The notes below the pieces were generated by a model. That model ran no database searches. It was not told the DNA's origin and was given only the letters and a program-made list of their open reading frames with translations. DNA of 51,546 nucleotides, taken from the NCBI GenBank assembly GCA_009785555.1, contig WQWB01000005.1, positions 1 through 51,546 on the forward strand, written 5' to 3'. Shown here in pieces: positions 33,076-42,528 of the stretch. Origin of the DNA: Defluviitaleaceae bacterium. Lineage in GTDB: Bacteria > Bacillota > Clostridia > Lachnospirales > WRAX01. Both the position numbers and the translations under genes were made by a program. Positions within the stretch are counted from its first letter, which is position 1; every line of letters begins with the position of its first letter.

Positions 33076-35772
33076 ATGGATTATTCCCTAAAACACGCTA
33101 ATGAACGTAAAATCAAGAAAATGTATAAATCCGGCCATAAAAAAGCAAAAAATAAAATCAAAGTAGTATTTACGCGGATATTATTGATTTGCATTATGGT
33201 AAGCATTTCCGGCGGGGTAATGATGGCTGCCGGGGCGTATTTGAGCATAATTGAACGCGCGCCGCGCATCAGCCACATATTTGAGCTTATCGACGCGCAA
33301 GTGAACTACAACAGCGTTATCGTTGATCTGCATGGCAACGTTATATCCGTGCTTACGGGTGCGGAGAACCGCGATTTCGTGCCGAGTGAGCTGATACCCG
33401 ACCACGTTAAGCTGGCCTTTATCGCGATTGAGGACGAACGCTTTTTCGAACACAACGGCATAGACCTGCGTGCTATGGGCCGTGCGCTTTGGATATCTAT
33501 TACAGCCAACCATACTGAGGGAGCGTCTACAATCACACAGCAAGTCATAAAAATGAAGCTTGAGCTTGGGAACAATACGTTTGAAAGCAAATTACAAGAG
33601 CAAGTGCTTGCATTGGATTTGGAGCGCACACTTTTGGAGCAGCTTGGCTCGCGCTCGGCGGCGAAGGATTATATTTTGGAGATTTATCTCAACAGCATAC
33701 ACCTAGGCGCGGGTTACGGCGTACAGGCGGCGTCGCAACGCTGGTTTAACAAGGATGTGTGGGAGTTAACGCTGTCCGAGGCGGCGACATTGGCGGCGAT
33801 GACGTCAAACCCATCTCGCTACCGCCCTACGCGGCAGCCGGAGGTAAACCCAGAATATTGCGAGCACCTGGACATGTCTTCATTCTGCGTTCATACAAAC
33901 ACATGCCGCGACTGTCGCAGCCCCAACCAATGGCGGCGCACACGCGTACTTTTGAATATGCTGCGCCTTGGGTTTATAACACAGGATGAGTTTGATGAGG
34001 CCATTGCCGATAACCCGTATGAACGCGTCGCCATGGTACAGTTTGAGCGCGCGAATGCTCCGTCAACACGCGGATGGCATGAAGATGAGGTTATCCGCCA
34101 AGTGCGCCAGGATTTGATGAATATGTTTAACATGACAGCGCAGGAAGCGAATAACTTGATCTTCAGTGGCGGGCTTACGATTGTTTCCACCGTGGATCAG
34201 CGCATTCAAGATATTGTAAACAGGGCGTACCTTAACGATGCCCTCTTCCCCAGCCGCGAGTTTCATATTGAGGTGCAGTGGGCGGCGACTATACGGAATA
34301 TCAATACGGGCATGACGCGCAACGTCAATAACGACGGCAACCGCGGCCAGCTTGCAAATATAGATCAAGTGGACGCTTTTGTAGAGCAGGTACGCGCACG
34401 CCACCTGCGCGACGGGGACGAGATCGTACCTGGTACGGAGCGCATCATCCCCGTTACTCAGCCCCAGTCCGCCTTTGTCGTTATGGATCATAATACGGGC
34501 CATGTCGTTGCCATTGCAGGTGGGCGTGGGCCGAAGCTCGTAAACATGGGGCTTAACCGCTCCGTAGGCACGGTACGCCAGCCGGGCTCTGTTTTCAAAA
34601 CCTTTGTATTCGCAGCCGGGCTTGACTTAAATATACTTACGGCCGCCACGATTGTTGACGACGTTCCAAACTATAGAATAGAAAACTTCCGCAATCCGCA
34701 GACGGGTGAGTGGGAAACACGGGAAGTTAGGTGGCCGCAGAACTGGTGGAGCGGCCCCTTCCGCGGACTGAACACCATACGCCGCGGCCAGGCGGATAGT
34801 ATGAACGTTCTTACCGTTAAGACTTTGGATATAGTAGGCGTGGACGAAACGTTTGATTACCTGCTCAATTTTGGATTTTCTACACTCGTTGAGAGAGACC
34901 GCGACCCAGCACCGATTGCGCTTGGCGGGCTTACCCACGGCGTGTCCGTACTGGAGATGACGGCTGCATACGCCGCTATAGCCAATGCTGGCGTGTTTAT
35001 CGAACCTATTTTCTATACCATGGTTTTAGACCATCACGGCAATATTTTATTGAATAATGAAAACCCCGCGTCCCATCGCGTTATCAGCTCCGCATCCGCG
35101 TTTATTCTAACGGATATTATGGTTGACGTTATCCGTGTGGGTACGGCTCAGCGTGCGCGTTTAGCAAACGGTATGCCCGCCGCTGGCAAAACGGGTACCA
35201 CGCAGCGCGGCCAGGATATTTGGTTTGCGGGATATACGGCGTATTTTACCGCCACAGTATGGGTTGGTTATGATACGCCGCGTCCATTCAGCCGCGCAAC
35301 TAGGGATGAAGCCATACACCTTGGTTTATGGCGTAATATTATGGATGAGATACACATGGGTTTTGCGCCACGCTCATTTGCCATACCGGTAGGCGTGGAG
35401 GAACATCGTATATGCACCGCAAGCGGATTACGCCCGATAGAGGGTGTGTGTGGTCACGGCGCGTCGTTCTTCACCGTGAGGAACGAATGGTTTGAAATAG
35501 GTACGGAACCTGGGCGAGACGAGTTTTGCAATGTCTGCGTGGTAGTTGATGTATGTACCGGAACCGGAAGCGAGTGGTTTATTCCAGGCTCATTTTGCAC
35601 GGATCATACGGTGATCCGCAATTTTATAGGCATTGTGCGGCCGATACCATTTACGGGCAATGCCAACGTACGCGACGCACGGTACGAGATACCGATATAC
35701 CACTGTACCGTATGCACGCCTCAATCACAGCATACGCAACCCGTACACGTGCAGCCTCCACCAGGGCAATAG
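33076..35772 (+). CDS. Class A penicillin-binding protein (transglycosylase/transpeptidase)
   Basis: The product has 898 residues. AAAGGAAG precedes ATG 33076, a basic N-terminus follows, then one membrane helix (~30-56). The GT51 glycosyltransferase domain has EDERFFEHNGID, GASTITQQ and LEIYLNSIHLGAGYG. The transpeptidase domain has PGSVFK (Ser ~505), SMN, and KTGTT (Lys ~705). It polymerises and cross-links peptidoglycan outside the membrane. Unusual are Cys-rich insertions: one after the GT domain (CEHLDMSSFCVHTNTCRDC) and several in the C-terminal extension (CTASG...CGHG, CNVCVVVDVC, CTVC). They could form disulfides or bind metal. Confidence 0.95.
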   Translation: MDYSLKHANERKIKKMYKSGHKKAKNKIKVVFTRILLICIMVSISGGVMMAAGAYLSIIERAPRISHIFELIDAQVNYNSVIVDLHGNVISVLTGAENRDFVPSELIPDHVKLAFIAIEDERFFEHNGIDLRAMGRALWISITANHTEGASTITQQVIKMKLELGNNTFESKLQEQVLALDLERTLLEQLGSRSAAKDYILEIYLNSIHLGAGYGVQAASQRWFNKDVWELTLSEAATLAAMTSNPSRYRPTRQPEVNPEYCEHLDMSSFCVHTNTCRDCRSPNQWRRTRVLLNMLRLGFITQDEFDEAIADNPYERVAMVQFERANAPSTRGWHEDEVIRQVRQDLMNMFNMTAQEANNLIFSGGLTIVSTVDQRIQDIVNRAYLNDALFPSREFHIEVQWAATIRNINTGMTRNVNNDGNRGQLANIDQVDAFVEQVRARHLRDGDEIVPGTERIIPVTQPQSAFVVMDHNTGHVVAIAGGRGPKLVNMGLNRSVGTVRQPGSVFKTFVFAAGLDLNILTAATIVDDVPNYRIENFRNPQTGEWETREVRWPQNWWSGPFRGLNTIRRGQADSMNVLTVKTLDIVGVDETFDYLLNFGFSTLVERDRDPAPIALGGLTHGVSVLEMTAAYAAIANAGVFIEPIFYTMVLDHHGNILLNNENPASHRVISSASAFILTDIMVDVIRVGTAQRARLANGMPAAGKTGTTQRGQDIWFAGYTAYFTATVWVGYDTPRPFSRATRDEAIHLGLWRNIMDEIHMGFAPRSFAIPVGVEEHRICTASGLRPIEGVCGHGASFFTVRNEWFEIGTEPGRDEFCNVCVVVDVCTGTGSEWFIPGSFCTDHTVIRNFIGIVRPIPFTGNANVRDARYEIPIYHCTVCTPQSQHTQPVHVQPPPGQ

Positions 35773-35826
35773 TAAATGTTTTACTACCAAATCAATAAAA
35801 ATCCTTCATGAAAGCGGAGTGTAAAT

Positions 35827-38800
35827 ATGAACAAAAGAATTTACGTGGAAAAGACATGCGACGCGGCCGTAGCGCGCGCAGTGGGAGAGTTTCGTGATTA
35901 TTTGGGTATAACGGCTATAGCCGGTCTACGCATCCTTTATAGGTACGACGTGGCCGGCCTTAGCGAAGAAGAGTTTGCGGCGGCGTTACCGTATGTATTT
36001 GCGGCTCCAGGTATTGATATTGTGCATCTTGATGCGATTTCCGTTAAGGATGAATATGTATTTGCAACGCAGTTTTTGCCAGGTGTTTATGACCAGGCGG
36101 CTAATCTCGCCGCTTTTTCATGCGCTTTGTTTACCGAAAATGGCGTCGCTGACGATATAACAGTCAAAACTGCGCGGGTGTATATTATTTCCGGCAATTT
36201 GTCGGATGAAGATAAGGCTAAGATTTTTAGATACCATATAAACCAAGTAGATGAGCGCGTTGTTGACGCGTTTGCGCCGGAAGACTTTGCGGAAAGTAAG
36301 GTTTCCGATATGAAGGTGCCAATGTCCACAGCCGCAACGAACTATGACGGCTTAGGGATGAGCGAGGATGATAAAGATTTCATCCGAGATTTCCTCATGA
36401 AACATGACGGGCGTGACGCGACGCATACGGAACTTCGCATCCTTGATACATATTGGTCGGATCATTGCCGCCACTCAACATTTCTAACCGAGATTACGGA
36501 ACTTACCGTGCCGGACGGGCCGTTCAAAAATATGTTGGAAGAAACATACGCTGAATACATCGCTCTGCGTAAATCGCATTACGGCGAAAGTACGGAACGC
36601 CCCGTTACGTTGATGGATTTGGCAACGATATCCGCAAAGGCGATGGTAAAGCGTGGAGAATTGCCGGACTTGGAAGTGTCCGATGAACAGAATGCGGCGT
36701 CATTCTTTGTTACGGCAATCGAAAACGGCGTGGAACGGGAATGGATCGTCAGCTTTAAGAACGAAACGCATAACCACCCAACGGAGATTGAGCCTTTCGG
36801 CGGTGCGGCAACCTGCCTTGGCGGTGGTATTCGCGACCCGCTTTCGGGGCGATCTGCGATTATGCAGGGCATGCGTTTTACGGGCGCGGCTGATCCGCGT
36901 GCGGCTTTTGAGGATACCATCCCTGGTAAGCTGCCCCAGCGTAAACTTACGCTTCTTGCAGCGGACGGGTTCTCATCCTACGGCAACCAAGTAGGTGCTG
37001 CTACGGGTATAATAAATGAGTTTTATCACCCAGGTTACGCCGCAAAGCGCATGGAGGGTGGTGCGGTTGTTTCTGCAACCCGAAGGGAGTATGTGCGGCG
37101 TGATAAGCCCGTACCCGGCGATTTAATCCTGCTCATCGGCGGGCGCACAGGGCGCGACGGTATCGGCGGCGCGGTTGGCTCGTCTGTAGAGCATACGGAC
37201 AAGTCGAGTGTGCTAAACAGCGCGGAAGTGCAACGCGGTGACCCGCACTTAGAACGTGGCTTGATCCGTTTATTCAAAAACCCGCAGGCTACGGTTATGA
37301 TAAAGAAATCCAACGATTTTGGTGCAGGAGGCGTAAGTGTCTGTATCGGTGAGCTGGCGGACGGTCTTTTGATCAACCTTGACAAAGTGCCGCCGAAGTA
37401 CGCGGGTATGAACGGAACGGAGCTTGCGATTTCCGAATCGCAGGAGCGAATGGCTGTTGTTATTTCCAGTGCTGATAGGGATAAGTTTATTGACATGGCT
37501 ACGGCGGAAAACCTTGAATGCGTTGTCGTAGCTGAAGTTACGGATCATAACCGCATGACGATGATGTGGAAGGGCAATAAGATTTGCGATTTGCCGCGAG
37601 AACTACTGGACTCGTCGGGTGTGCGACGTTATACGGAGGTTTGTTTAGCCACAGATTACACGGATAAAAACACGGATAAAAAACCGTTAAACCTTAAGGA
37701 AGCTATGTTCGACCTTAACAACGCCTCACAAAAAGGTTTGCATGATAAGTTTGATTCCACCGTTGGTACGGGTACGGTTGTAATGCCGTACGGCGGCAAG
37801 AACCAACTTACGCCCGCACAAGCGATGGTTGCTAAACTTCCGGCGGAAGGTATTGATACCTGTACGATGATGGCTATGGGGTATGACCCGTACATAGCGG
37901 AGCAAAGCCCATTTCACGGCGCGTTTACAGCAGTTGTTGAGTCTGTCGCGAGGATTGTTGCAACCGGCGGTTCGCTTGGGAACATGAAGCTAAGCTTTCA
38001 GGAGTTTTTTGGTAGCCCAATGCGTGATCCAAAACGTTGGGGCACAGTTTTTGCAGCGATGCTCGGTGCATTCCGTGCGATGAGCCATCTTGGACTGGCC
38101 GCCGTCGGAGGAAAAGACAGTATGAGCGGTACGTACAAAGGTACAGACGGCGAGCTTATCGACGTGCCGCCGACTTTGGTGTCCTTCGCCGTCTGTACGG
38201 ACAAGCTCAAGTATGTTGTATCCCCGGAATTTAAGGCCGCTGGCAATAAGGTTGCTATACTTGAATGCAAAAAAGACGTAAACGGCTTACCGGACATAAA
38301 TAAATTTATATCAAATGTGAAGAAAATACGAGAATTGGTTGAGAGCGGCAAAGCTCTGTCCGTACACGCTATTTCTGCTGGCGGTGCGGCGGTTTCGCTT
38401 GCGCTTATGGCTATTGGCAACTCTGTGGGCGTTTCCATAAAGACGGACAAAGACCTATATGCTGTTGGCTACGGCGGTTTTATTATAGAGCTTAGCGAAG
38501 ACGTGTCTGGCTTTGAGATCATAGGTGAAACGACGAAGGATAAAGAAATCGATCTCAATGGCGACAAGACGCATATCTGTGCCGCGTTGGAAGCGTGGTT
38601 TACCCCGCTGGATGGCATACATCCTTCGTGCTATACATGTGTCACAAAATGCCCGTGCCATTCGGAAGATAAGGTCGTCATACCGGCGGCATCTGCCGTA
38701 AAGGCGTTTGAGAAGCCGGATCAGCGTGCACCTAAAGTTATTATCCCAACCTTCCCAGGCTCAACGGGTGAGGAGGACATGCTTTCCCAGTTCCAAAGTG

Positions 38801-39483
38801 CGGGCGCAAATGCAGAGCTTTTTGTGGTTAATAATTATTCCGCAGGCAATATTAACGAAGTTGTAACCGAATTGGCGGAGAAGATAAAAACCGCCGATAT
38901 ACTAGCCTTACCCGCTGGAGATGAGGGGGCAAGCGGCTACGCGGCGGCGGTGCTTTCCCGTCCGCTGGTTGCGGCGGCAATCAAGGGGTTACATGATAAA
39001 CGGAATGGCCTTATTTTAGGTATCGGCGCAGGTTTCCATGTTTTGATAAAGCTTGGGCTTCTGGATGCCGAAGGTGTGAGCTTACTGGATAATGCCTGCA
39101 ATACGTTTGTATCACGCATTGTGCGAACCAAAGTTGTCGCAAACCATTCTCCATGGCTTGCCCCACACGCGACAGGCGATATTATAAGTATGCCTGTGTC
39201 CTGCGCGGCTGGCAGACTAGTTGCGGATGAAGCAACCTTGCAAAAACTCGCCGCTAACGGCCAAATCGCTGCGGTTTACGTAAACCAAGACGGTGACGCG
39301 ACGATGGACGCGCGCTTTAACCCAAGCGGCTCATATTGGGCGATAGAGGCGCTGGCAAGCGCGGACGGCCGCGTCTTAGGCAAGATGGCTAATGCGGATA
39401 GGAACGCCGCTGGCTTGTACAGAAACGTACCGGGTAATTACGATAATTCGCTGTTTAAGGCGGCTGTGGATTATTTTAAGTAA
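35827..39483 (+). CDS. purL: Phosphoribosylformylglycinamidine synthase PurL, with degenerate glutaminase domain
   Basis: The 1218-residue product is a single-chain FGAM synthetase (purine step 4: FGAR + ATP + Gln). The synthetase part is intact: DTYWSDHCRHSTF, FKNETHNHPTEIEPFGGAA, FGAGGVSVCIGELADG and GGKDSMSG. The C-terminal glutaminase domain (from ~975) keeps its fold marks (LIKLGLL, SPWLA, MDARFNPSGSYWAIE) but not its triad. The nucleophile motif GICNGFQ reads GIGAGFH (Gly 1067 for Cys), and SHGEGR reads SCAAGR (Cys 1126 for His, Ala 1128 for Glu). The enzyme should depend on free ammonia or another glutaminase. GCGGAG precedes the ATG; first gene of the purine cluster. Confidence 0.95.
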   Translation: MNKRIYVEKTCDAAVARAVGEFRDYLGITAIAGLRILYRYDVAGLSEEEFAAALPYVFAAPGIDIVHLDAISVKDEYVFATQFLPGVYDQAANLAAFSCALFTENGVADDITVKTARVYIISGNLSDEDKAKIFRYHINQVDERVVDAFAPEDFAESKVSDMKVPMSTAATNYDGLGMSEDDKDFIRDFLMKHDGRDATHTELRILDTYWSDHCRHSTFLTEITELTVPDGPFKNMLEETYAEYIALRKSHYGESTERPVTLMDLATISAKAMVKRGELPDLEVSDEQNAASFFVTAIENGVEREWIVSFKNETHNHPTEIEPFGGAATCLGGGIRDPLSGRSAIMQGMRFTGAADPRAAFEDTIPGKLPQRKLTLLAADGFSSYGNQVGAATGIINEFYHPGYAAKRMEGGAVVSATRREYVRRDKPVPGDLILLIGGRTGRDGIGGAVGSSVEHTDKSSVLNSAEVQRGDPHLERGLIRLFKNPQATVMIKKSNDFGAGGVSVCIGELADGLLINLDKVPPKYAGMNGTELAISESQERMAVVISSADRDKFIDMATAENLECVVVAEVTDHNRMTMMWKGNKICDLPRELLDSSGVRRYTEVCLATDYTDKNTDKKPLNLKEAMFDLNNASQKGLHDKFDSTVGTGTVVMPYGGKNQLTPAQAMVAKLPAEGIDTCTMMAMGYDPYIAEQSPFHGAFTAVVESVARIVATGGSLGNMKLSFQEFFGSPMRDPKRWGTVFAAMLGAFRAMSHLGLAAVGGKDSMSGTYKGTDGELIDVPPTLVSFAVCTDKLKYVVSPEFKAAGNKVAILECKKDVNGLPDINKFISNVKKIRELVESGKALSVHAISAGGAAVSLALMAIGNSVGVSIKTDKDLYAVGYGGFIIELSEDVSGFEIIGETTKDKEIDLNGDKTHICAALEAWFTPLDGIHPSCYTCVTKCPCHSEDKVVIPAASAVKAFEKPDQRAPKVIIPTFPGSTGEEDMLSQFQSAGANAELFVVNNYSAGNINEVVTELAEKIKTADILALPAGDEGASGYAAAVLSRPLVAAAIKGLHDKRNGLILGIGAGFHVLIKLGLLDAEGVSLLDNACNTFVSRIVRTKVVANHSPWLAPHATGDIISMPVSCAAGRLVADEATLQKLAANGQIAAVYVNQDGDATMDARFNPSGSYWAIEALASADGRVLGKMANADRNAAGLYRNVPGNYDNSLFKAAVDYFK

Positions 39484-39503
39484 ATACTTCAGGAGAAACT
39501 TAA

Positions 39504-40286
39504 GTGCATAATACAATTAAGGAACGCTTTGATGACCGTTCGGACATATACTTCAAAGATATTCAAACGGGGCTTGATATAATTGAGAAAAACCCGGAAA
39601 ATGCATTTCCGTTAGCCGTATGGGATATGGTGCGCCAAAGGTTCCCTGATCTGCGCGGCAAGCGCGTTATAGTTCCGTCCAGCGGCGACAGTATTATGAT
39701 GTTTGCATTTCATCTGATGGGAGCGAAGGTAACGTCGTGCGACCTGTCCGACGGCCAATTAAACAATGGCAGGAAAATAGCGGAAAGATACGGTTGGGAT
39801 ATCGAGTTTATTAGGCAGGATAGTATGCTGCTGGACAGAATACCGGACGGAACGTACGATTTGCTGTATACGTCAAACGGCGTTCACGTGTGGATACATG
39901 ATTTGTCGGGTATGTACACAAACTTCCATCGGGTGCTGAAGCCTGGCGGATGTTATATAATGGAGGAAATACACCCTTTTCTGCGTCCGTTTGATATGGG
40001 TAATGATAATTTAGTTATAAAAAGGCCGTATTCCGAAACGGGGCCGCACCCAAATGAAGGTGTGTACACCTATGCCTGGCGTTTACAGGATTTTATAAAC
40101 AATATTTCCGGTGCGGGTTTCCGCATTACTCGTATGGAGGAATTTACCCCCGGCACGGAATGTTGGGATCCCGGGTTTTATGATAACATAAAGGAAGCGG
40201 AGGCTGATAGCCACCGTAAATACGATTGGAAATTGAACCCCTGGGCGGCTTTACCGCAATGGTTTGGTTTAGTCGCCGATAAGTAG
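39504..40286 (+). CDS. Class I SAM-dependent methyltransferase
   Basis: The product has 260 residues. The motif I region is VIVPSSGDSIMMFAFHLMGA with CDLSDGQL after it, then YDLLYTSNGVHVWI and HRVLKPGGCYIMEE, the usual UbiE-like small-molecule methyltransferase pattern. The motif I glycines are partly replaced (PSSGDS instead of GxGxG). GTG start with AGGAG upstream. It lies between purL and purM with short spacing, so it is co-transcribed with purine genes although no methylation is needed in the pathway; substrate unknown. Confidence 0.85.
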   Translation: MHNTIKERFDDRSDIYFKDIQTGLDIIEKNPENAFPLAVWDMVRQRFPDLRGKRVIVPSSGDSIMMFAFHLMGAKVTSCDLSDGQLNNGRKIAERYGWDIEFIRQDSMLLDRIPDGTYDLLYTSNGVHVWIHDLSGMYTNFHRVLKPGGCYIMEEIHPFLRPFDMGNDNLVIKRPYSETGPHPNEGVYTYAWRLQDFINNISGAGFRITRMEEFTPGTECWDPGFYDNIKEAEADSHRKYDWKLNPWAALPQWFGLVADK

Positions 40287-40307
40287 TTGTAAATTGGAGG
40301 TTTGGTA

Positions 40308-41357
40308 ATGAGTAACGCATACGCAAAGGCCGGTGTGGACGTACACGCCGGATACCGCTCTGTGGAGCTGATAAGGAAGCATATTGAGAGTACATTTACA
40401 TCAGGCGTTTTTGGTGGCCTTGGCGGTTTCGGCGGTATGTTCTCCATGGCCGAATTTAAGATTATGGAAGACCCAATCATGGTCTTCGGAGCGGACGGAG
40501 TGGGCACGAAGATTGAGCTTGCGCGGATTATGGATAAGCACGACACTGTCGGTATCGACCTCGTCGCCATGTGCGTAAATGATATTTTATGTTGCGGCGC
40601 GAAACCGCTTGTCTTCCTTGATTACATCGCTTGCGGTAAAAACGTGCCGGAACGGGTGGAGCAAATCGTGGCTGGTATGTCTGAAGGTTGCCGCCAAGCA
40701 GGCGCAGCCCTTGTTGGCGGCGAAACGGCGGAACACCCCGGCCTTATGGACGACGACGAGTACGACCTCGGCGGCTTTGCCATGGGCGTTGTGGATAAAC
40801 CGAAAATGATTGACGGAACGAGGATAAAAGCAGGTGATGTTTTAATTGGCCTTTCGTCCAGCGGTACGCACTCCAACGGTTTTTCTCTCATCAGAAAGGT
40901 TTTGGGCGTAAACGCCGCCGTTCTCAATATTTATGTTGACGAATTGTCAGCTACTTTCGGTGAGATTTTGCTTACCCCCACAAAAATTTATGTAAAATCT
41001 GTCTTAGCGTTGCTGGAAACGTACCCGGACAAAGTGTTGGGCATTTCACACATGACAGGCGGCGGTATTATCGAAAACCTGCCGCGATTTTTCCCTAAAA
41101 ACGCAAAATTGACGGCAAGGGTGGACTCATCAAAACTACAGACACCTCCAATTTTTGATATTATCGCAAAAAAAGGCGGCATTGACCGCATGGACATGTT
41201 CGGCACTTTTAATATGGGTATTGGCATGGTGCTTTGCGTACCGGAATGCTCGGTGGACAACATATTAAAATTACTTGAACAAAACGGCGAAAAGGCTCAT
41301 GTTATCGGAGACATAATAAAGCGCGAAAATGATCTTGGTGAAATATGTATAAAATAG
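40308..41357 (+). CDS. purM: Phosphoribosylformylglycinamidine cyclo-ligase PurM (AIR synthetase)
   Basis: The 349-residue product closes the imidazole ring (FGAM to AIR, ATP-dependent). GADGVGTKIELA, DLVAMCVNDILCCGAKPL, GGETAEHPG, SSSGTHSNGFSL and HMTGGGIIENLPR are all present. GGAGG lies 8 nt before ATG 40308. The stop overlaps purN by 13 nt. It acts directly after PurL in the pathway. Confidence 0.96.
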   Translation: MSNAYAKAGVDVHAGYRSVELIRKHIESTFTSGVFGGLGGFGGMFSMAEFKIMEDPIMVFGADGVGTKIELARIMDKHDTVGIDLVAMCVNDILCCGAKPLVFLDYIACGKNVPERVEQIVAGMSEGCRQAGAALVGGETAEHPGLMDDDEYDLGGFAMGVVDKPKMIDGTRIKAGDVLIGLSSSGTHSNGFSLIRKVLGVNAAVLNIYVDELSATFGEILLTPTKIYVKSVLALLETYPDKVLGISHMTGGGIIENLPRFFPKNAKLTARVDSSKLQTPPIFDIIAKKGGIDRMDMFGTFNMGIGMVLCVPECSVDNILKLLEQNGEKAHVIGDIIKRENDLGEICIK

Positions 41358-41932
41358 CCGTCTTGGCATCAGGCGGCGGCACGAACCTGCAAGCGCTTAT
41401 TGACGCGCGGAACGCCGGAAACTTACGTGTGGAGATAGCGCTTGTTATCGTATCCAAGCCAGATGCATACGCCGCGGAAAGAGCGAGGCAAAACAACATC
41501 CCCGTCCTCATCCTGTCCAGAAAAGATATTAAGAATCGTGATAAATACACCAGGCTTGTCGCAACGGCTTTAAACGACCACAATGTACAGCTTACCGTTT
41601 TTGCCGGTTGGTTGGTTATTTTGTCTCCTAGCTTTTTTGATATATACATGGGTAAGTCCATAAATATCCACCCAGCCATTTTGCCTGATTTTGGCGGTGC
41701 GGGCTTTTTCGGGCTACACGTCCACGAAGCCGTACTTGCGGCAAAAGTTGCGCAAACCGGCGCGACAGTGCATTACGTTACGGAAGGTGTAGATGAAGGA
41801 CCAATAATACTTCAAAAATTTGTCGACATACAAGAAGGTGACACGCCCGAAACATTACAGCTCCGTGTGATGGAGGAGGCGGAGCGGCCGCTTTTGGTGG
41901 CTGCCGTCAACCTAATTGCCGGAGGGGCATAA
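41345..41932 (+). CDS. purN: Phosphoribosylglycinamide formyltransferase PurN
   Basis: The 195-residue product transfers formyl from 10-formyl-THF to GAR. LASGGGTNLQALID at the N-terminus, the catalytic INIHPAILPDF, FGLHVHEAVL and the Asp in VTEGVDEGPIIL are present. It overlaps purM. Confidence 0.96.
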   Translation: MYKIAVLASGGGTNLQALIDARNAGNLRVEIALVIVSKPDAYAAERARQNNIPVLILSRKDIKNRDKYTRLVATALNDHNVQLTVFAGWLVILSPSFFDIYMGKSINIHPAILPDFGGAGFFGLHVHEAVLAAKVAQTGATVHYVTEGVDEGPIILQKFVDIQEGDTPETLQLRVMEEAERPLLVAAVNLIAGGA

Positions 41933-42003
41933 GTATTTAGCTTGGCCAGTTAGTTCAATGAACAGATATAATCTAAATCAAGCGAGCCTAGAAAATTGAG
42001 AGG

Positions 42004-42498
42004 ATGCTTCTTGTGAGATTTTCAAACGACCCAATAGATGTGATACAAATTATACAATTATTTATTCCGGTGCTAACATTTGCAATGGGTTATTTTTTGT
42101 CTGCAATTGCGCATAAACGAGCACACAACCTGGCAATGGAAAGGGCACTGGAGCGTGAGAAGTTTGATAATCTTTATCATCCGATATTTATTATGTTAAT
42201 TTCGTTGGGGAAAGATGTAAAGGAAGGTATTTCAATGCCTTCGACACGTGACACAGCGGCTGTAAACCAAATTATTCTCTTGTTAAAAGAACGGATTTAT
42301 CTTGCGCCGTTAAATACGCAAAAAAATGCTTGGGAATTTATTCATAAAATAAAGTTTATACAGCAAGAAGTTAACTTAGAAACTGCTGATGAGGCGGTAT
42401 GCAATGATTTGGATGTAAAGTTTGGAATGTTAATAGGTGTCTTGTTGAATGAATATAAATTAACAGCCGATAAATTGGGATATTGCTTCGCTTGGTAA
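42004..42498 (+). CDS. Hypothetical protein with one membrane segment inside the purine cluster
   Basis: The product has 164 residues with one N-terminal hydrophobic segment (~16-36, LFIPVLTFAMGYFLSAIA), then a basic helix and a soluble helical domain. The start may be ATG 42004 or GTG 42013; GAGAGG fits GTG 42013 better. The gene is A/T-richer than its purine neighbours, and 71 nt separate it from purN, so it looks like a later insertion between purN and purD. Function unknown. Confidence 0.65.
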   Translation: MLLVRFSNDPIDVIQIIQLFIPVLTFAMGYFLSAIAHKRAHNLAMERALEREKFDNLYHPIFIMLISLGKDVKEGISMPSTRDTAAVNQIILLLKERIYLAPLNTQKNAWEFIHKIKFIQQEVNLETADEAVCNDLDVKFGMLIGVLLNEYKLTADKLGYCFAW

Positions 42499-42528
42499 GT
42501 GCATTCTTGAATCGAAAGGAAACTTAAT

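Noticed and set aside
35773-35826. Purine riboswitch or PurR box ahead of purL
   Set aside because: Only 54 nt with a small TAGTAAA/TTTACTA hairpin; no riboswitch core or PurBox-like repeat is visible.
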